Below the pieces are notes generated by a model, which saw only the letters and a program-made list of their open reading frames with translations, searched no databases and was not told the DNA's origin. Positions 61,726 through 64,000 of a stretch of DNA of 64,000 nt are shown here, piece after piece. Position numbers and translations under genes: made by a program. The first letter of the stretch is position 1. Every line of letters starts with the position of its first letter. This stretch comes from Zopfochytrium polystomum (taxonomy: Eukaryota > Chytridiomycota > Chytridiomycetes > Chytridiales > Chytridiaceae): contig JAIVFJ010000031.1 in the NCBI GenBank assembly GCA_025765615.1, positions 62,001 through 126,000 on the forward strand. The letters run 5' to 3'.

Positions 61726-64000
61726 ATGGATTTTAAATCAACCCACCACGACGACGACGACGACGACGACTACGACAACGACCGCGAGGACGTCGAACGA
61801 GTGCGAGGCGTTGACGACGACGGCGACGACGACACAGCTGACGCCCAAAGTGAGCCTGTATGGGAAGAACAAGAAGGTGAACATGCCGGCGAGCAGACCG
61901 AGTCGCCGCCAACGGGTCCTGCGGCGGCCCTTCCGTCCGCGTTTTCACAGTCACCACCACCGACCTCAACAGCAGCAGCGTTTCTCTTTGACGAAGCGTT
62001 CCTCCTCTCGCCCGCTCTGCCTGTATGGCACGGCGGCGGCGATGGCAGCGGCAGTGGCGCTGGCGACGGTAACGAGGGTGGTGTCTCCTTTGTGCACCCT
62101 AGGGGTGCCTCCTCTTCTGTGTCAACCCCAACTTCCGCAGTGCCCCCGGTCTCTCGCCCATGCTCATGCTTCCGGGCTTCTTCGGCCCGCAGTACCTTGA
62201 GCAACAGCAGCAGCCGCAGCAGCCGTGGATGAACGCGCCATCCCCGCCATCCAACTCCGGCCCCACGCCAAACCCTCGGGTGGCACCGCCGCCAAACGAC
62301 CTTTTCGAATTTCTAAGCCAGGACGACATTGATGGCACATCGCCAACCGCGTCAGCCCCGCTCTTCCCCTTCTCCGCCGCCGCCTCCGTCGGCGCCTTCC
62401 AGTCCCCTCCTCCTCCTCCTCCTCCTCCCGCTCCTCCCGTTGCGGCTGCTGGTGCGACCGCCGCTGCATTCCGCCACAACTACTACCACCAGTCCTTCCT
62501 GCCCCCGATCGCCACGTCGCCGCCGGACCCACCAGCCCTTTTCGATCCATTTGGCGGCACCCCGCGCACAGACTACTTTGGCAACATCATTCCCAATGAC
62601 AACGACGACGACGCCGGCGACTACCGCCCCGACGACAACGCGCTCCGGAGCGGCATCAGGAGCAGCGGGCGGGCACCAAAAAAGCGCAAGGACCCACCCA
62701 CAAGCCCCGCGGCGCCGCCCCCGACCCGCGCGAGGGGCGCCGCCGTGCCATCGGCGCCGCCGTCCCGCGAGGACCTTCTCGCCAGGCTGCGCAGGGCAAT
62801 AGGACCCGTCGACGAGGGCGTCATCGACACCGATGCCACCGACGGCAACGACGACCGCGCTACCGTCGGCACCAGCGCTTCGCACAGTCTCCCAGACAGC
62901 GGCCGCGCCTCGCGCGACCGCTCGCGATCCGGCGGCAGCGCCGCCTCACACAGCAACACAGGCGGCAGCGGCCGCATCTCCCACAATCGCTCGCTCTCCG
63001 GCGGCGCCAGCAACACCGCAGCGCTTGCGCTGCCGGGCCTCTCCGCGTCGCCGCCGCCGCAACAGACTATACCGGACCCCGCTGAAGCAACGTTCGCCAC
63101 CGTCATATCTCCCGCGCCGTCAGCCCGAGGTCGCCGCGCGTCCAGGCGGGCCTCGGACAAGCTCAGCGCGACGCCGACGACGCCTTCCGCCCTCGCAGCC
63201 ACCGCGTCGCCCAGCGTGGCGTCGACGTCTTCGGCGTCGGCGTCGACGGCGTCGTCGGCCTTGTCGTTCGTGTCTGCGACCTCGTCGCCTACGGCGTGGG
63301 CATCATCCACGTCGGCATCTTCGTCGGCGTCGTTGCCATCCTCATCCGCATCCTCCCCCTTCGCCTCCACCGTCCGCCGCGCATCCCGCGGCGACACCTT
63401 GGCCGCCGACCCGCTCCCCGCCGCCAACTCGCCGCCGCCGCCACCGCCGCCCCCGCCGGCGGGACAAGCGGACTTTGTGTGCTTTGGCGCGATCCACACG
63501 TTCGTGACGCGCATGCACCCGGAGCTGTTTGACAAGATCCAGCAGGACCAGCAGGCGGCAGCCGGAGATCAGTGGTCGCAGGCGTCGGCGCCGGGAGCCA
63601 AAGTCAGGATGCTGCCGTTTGTGCCGACCGCCGCCGGCGGCGGGAAGCCGGCGTCTATTCAGATTCAGACGCTCGACGGGATGGAGGTGAGGGGGATTGT
63701 CTGGTTGCGGGCAGTGCTTAGTGCTCATAACTCTAATTTTGTTTAAAAGCTTGGGTTTCTGGAACATCGCATCACCGCGGTGCTACTGGGCATCCTCGCA
63801 AAGGTCTATGTCGAAGCGTTTATTCCAAGAGTCAAAGTTCAGGTATAGCATGAGGCCCCGTTTTATTTTTTAGATTCCCCGCTTGCCTGACACGTTTACG
63901 AAACATACCCCATCCTCTCACAGCCGAAATTCGTCTCCCATGTCCACCTCATCGTCTACGGGCCCCGTCATCACGGCCCAGAAATCGGCCTCTACTTGCG
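61726..64000 (+). CDS. Low-complexity N terminus of a possible HIRAN-like protein, cut by window edge
   Basis: Starts MDFKSTHHDDDDDDDYDND, acidic. Coding then moves to a second frame, which reads GFFGPQYLEQQQQ, polyQ and Pro-rich stretches (PPPPPPPPAPP), a basic APKKRKD stretch, and a Ser/Ala-rich region. Its conserved block is DFVCFGAIHTFVTRMHPELFDKI, then after splicing (exon to 63686, next 63750-63842, next from 63924) LGFLEHRITAVLLGILAKVYVEAFIP and FVSHVHLIVYGPRHHGPEIGLYL. The rhythm recalls a HIRAN domain, often at the N terminus of Rad5/HLTF-type SNF2 helicases, but no helicase motif is inside the window. The link between the two coding frames (near 62100) is not solved. The protein runs off the end. 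Confidence 0.4.

Overview
This window reads as nuclear DNA of an early-diverging, probably zoosporic (chytrid-type) fungus. It carries a chitin synthase fused to a myosin-type motor domain, which is fungal, next to genes more typical of animals and other opisthokonts: SNAPC3, CLPTM1, SCFD2, a PUF60 splicing factor, a CFIm68-like factor and a five-span prominin/tweety-like protein. Genes are dense and lie on both strands. Nearly all have several short GT-AG introns (mostly about 45-100 bases) and lie close together, some head-to-head less than 200 bases apart. No bacterial-style operons, CRISPR arrays or recognisable transposons were seen.

Layout. 0-1.6 kb: no convincing gene, CA repeats. 1.7-3.3 kb (+): arrestin-like protein. 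3.6-6.2 kb (-): F-box/leucine-rich-repeat protein. 6.5-6.8 kb (+): tentative 49-residue ORF. 7.2-8.2 kb (-): nucleotidyltransferase. 8.5-9.9 kb (+): SUMO E1 subunit AOS1 with a frameshift. 10.0-11.5 kb (-): TraB-domain protein. 11.6-13.6 kb (-): SNAPC3. 13.6-16.3 kb (+): CLPTM1. 16.3-17.5 kb (+): a broken C3H/MYND zinc-finger gene. 17.5-19.9 kb (+): PUF60. 20.1-23.4 kb (-): Ste20/GCK-type kinase with a CNH domain. 23.7-25.4 kb (-): nucleolar FKBP. 26.0-27.9 kb (+): unidentified multi-exon gene. 27.9-28.8 kb (-): mitochondrial pyruvate carrier MPC2. 29.0-32.1 kb (-): prominin/tweety-like membrane protein.

32.9-39.0 kb is a metabolic block: a VOC/glyoxalase-fold protein (-), two tandemly duplicated short-chain dehydrogenases (+) and a GMC oxidoreductase (+). 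39-40.7 kb is repeat-rich and empty. 40.7-42.0 kb (+): Pho80/PCL-type cyclin. 42.2-48.7 kb (+): the myosin-chitin synthase. 49.5-53.1 kb (-): SCFD2 (Sec1/Munc18 family). 53.3-56.6 kb (-): CFIm68/CPSF6-like 3'-processing factor, head-to-head with KTI12 (+, 56.8-57.9 kb). 58.2-60.1 kb (-): membrane-anchored M28 aminopeptidase. 60.1-61.7 kb: microsatellites. 61.7-64.0 kb (+): the 5' part of a low-complexity protein with a possible HIRAN-like segment, cut by the window edge.

Exon boundaries were worked out by hand from reading-frame phase and family conservation. Where introns and phases agree across the gene they are probably right to the base; others are marked as approximate. The most interesting points are the prominin-topology protein, the SDR tandem duplication beside other oxidoreductase-type genes, two real reading-frame breaks (AOS1, and the C3H/MYND locus), three near-identical A30-31 tracts and one unidentified gene.
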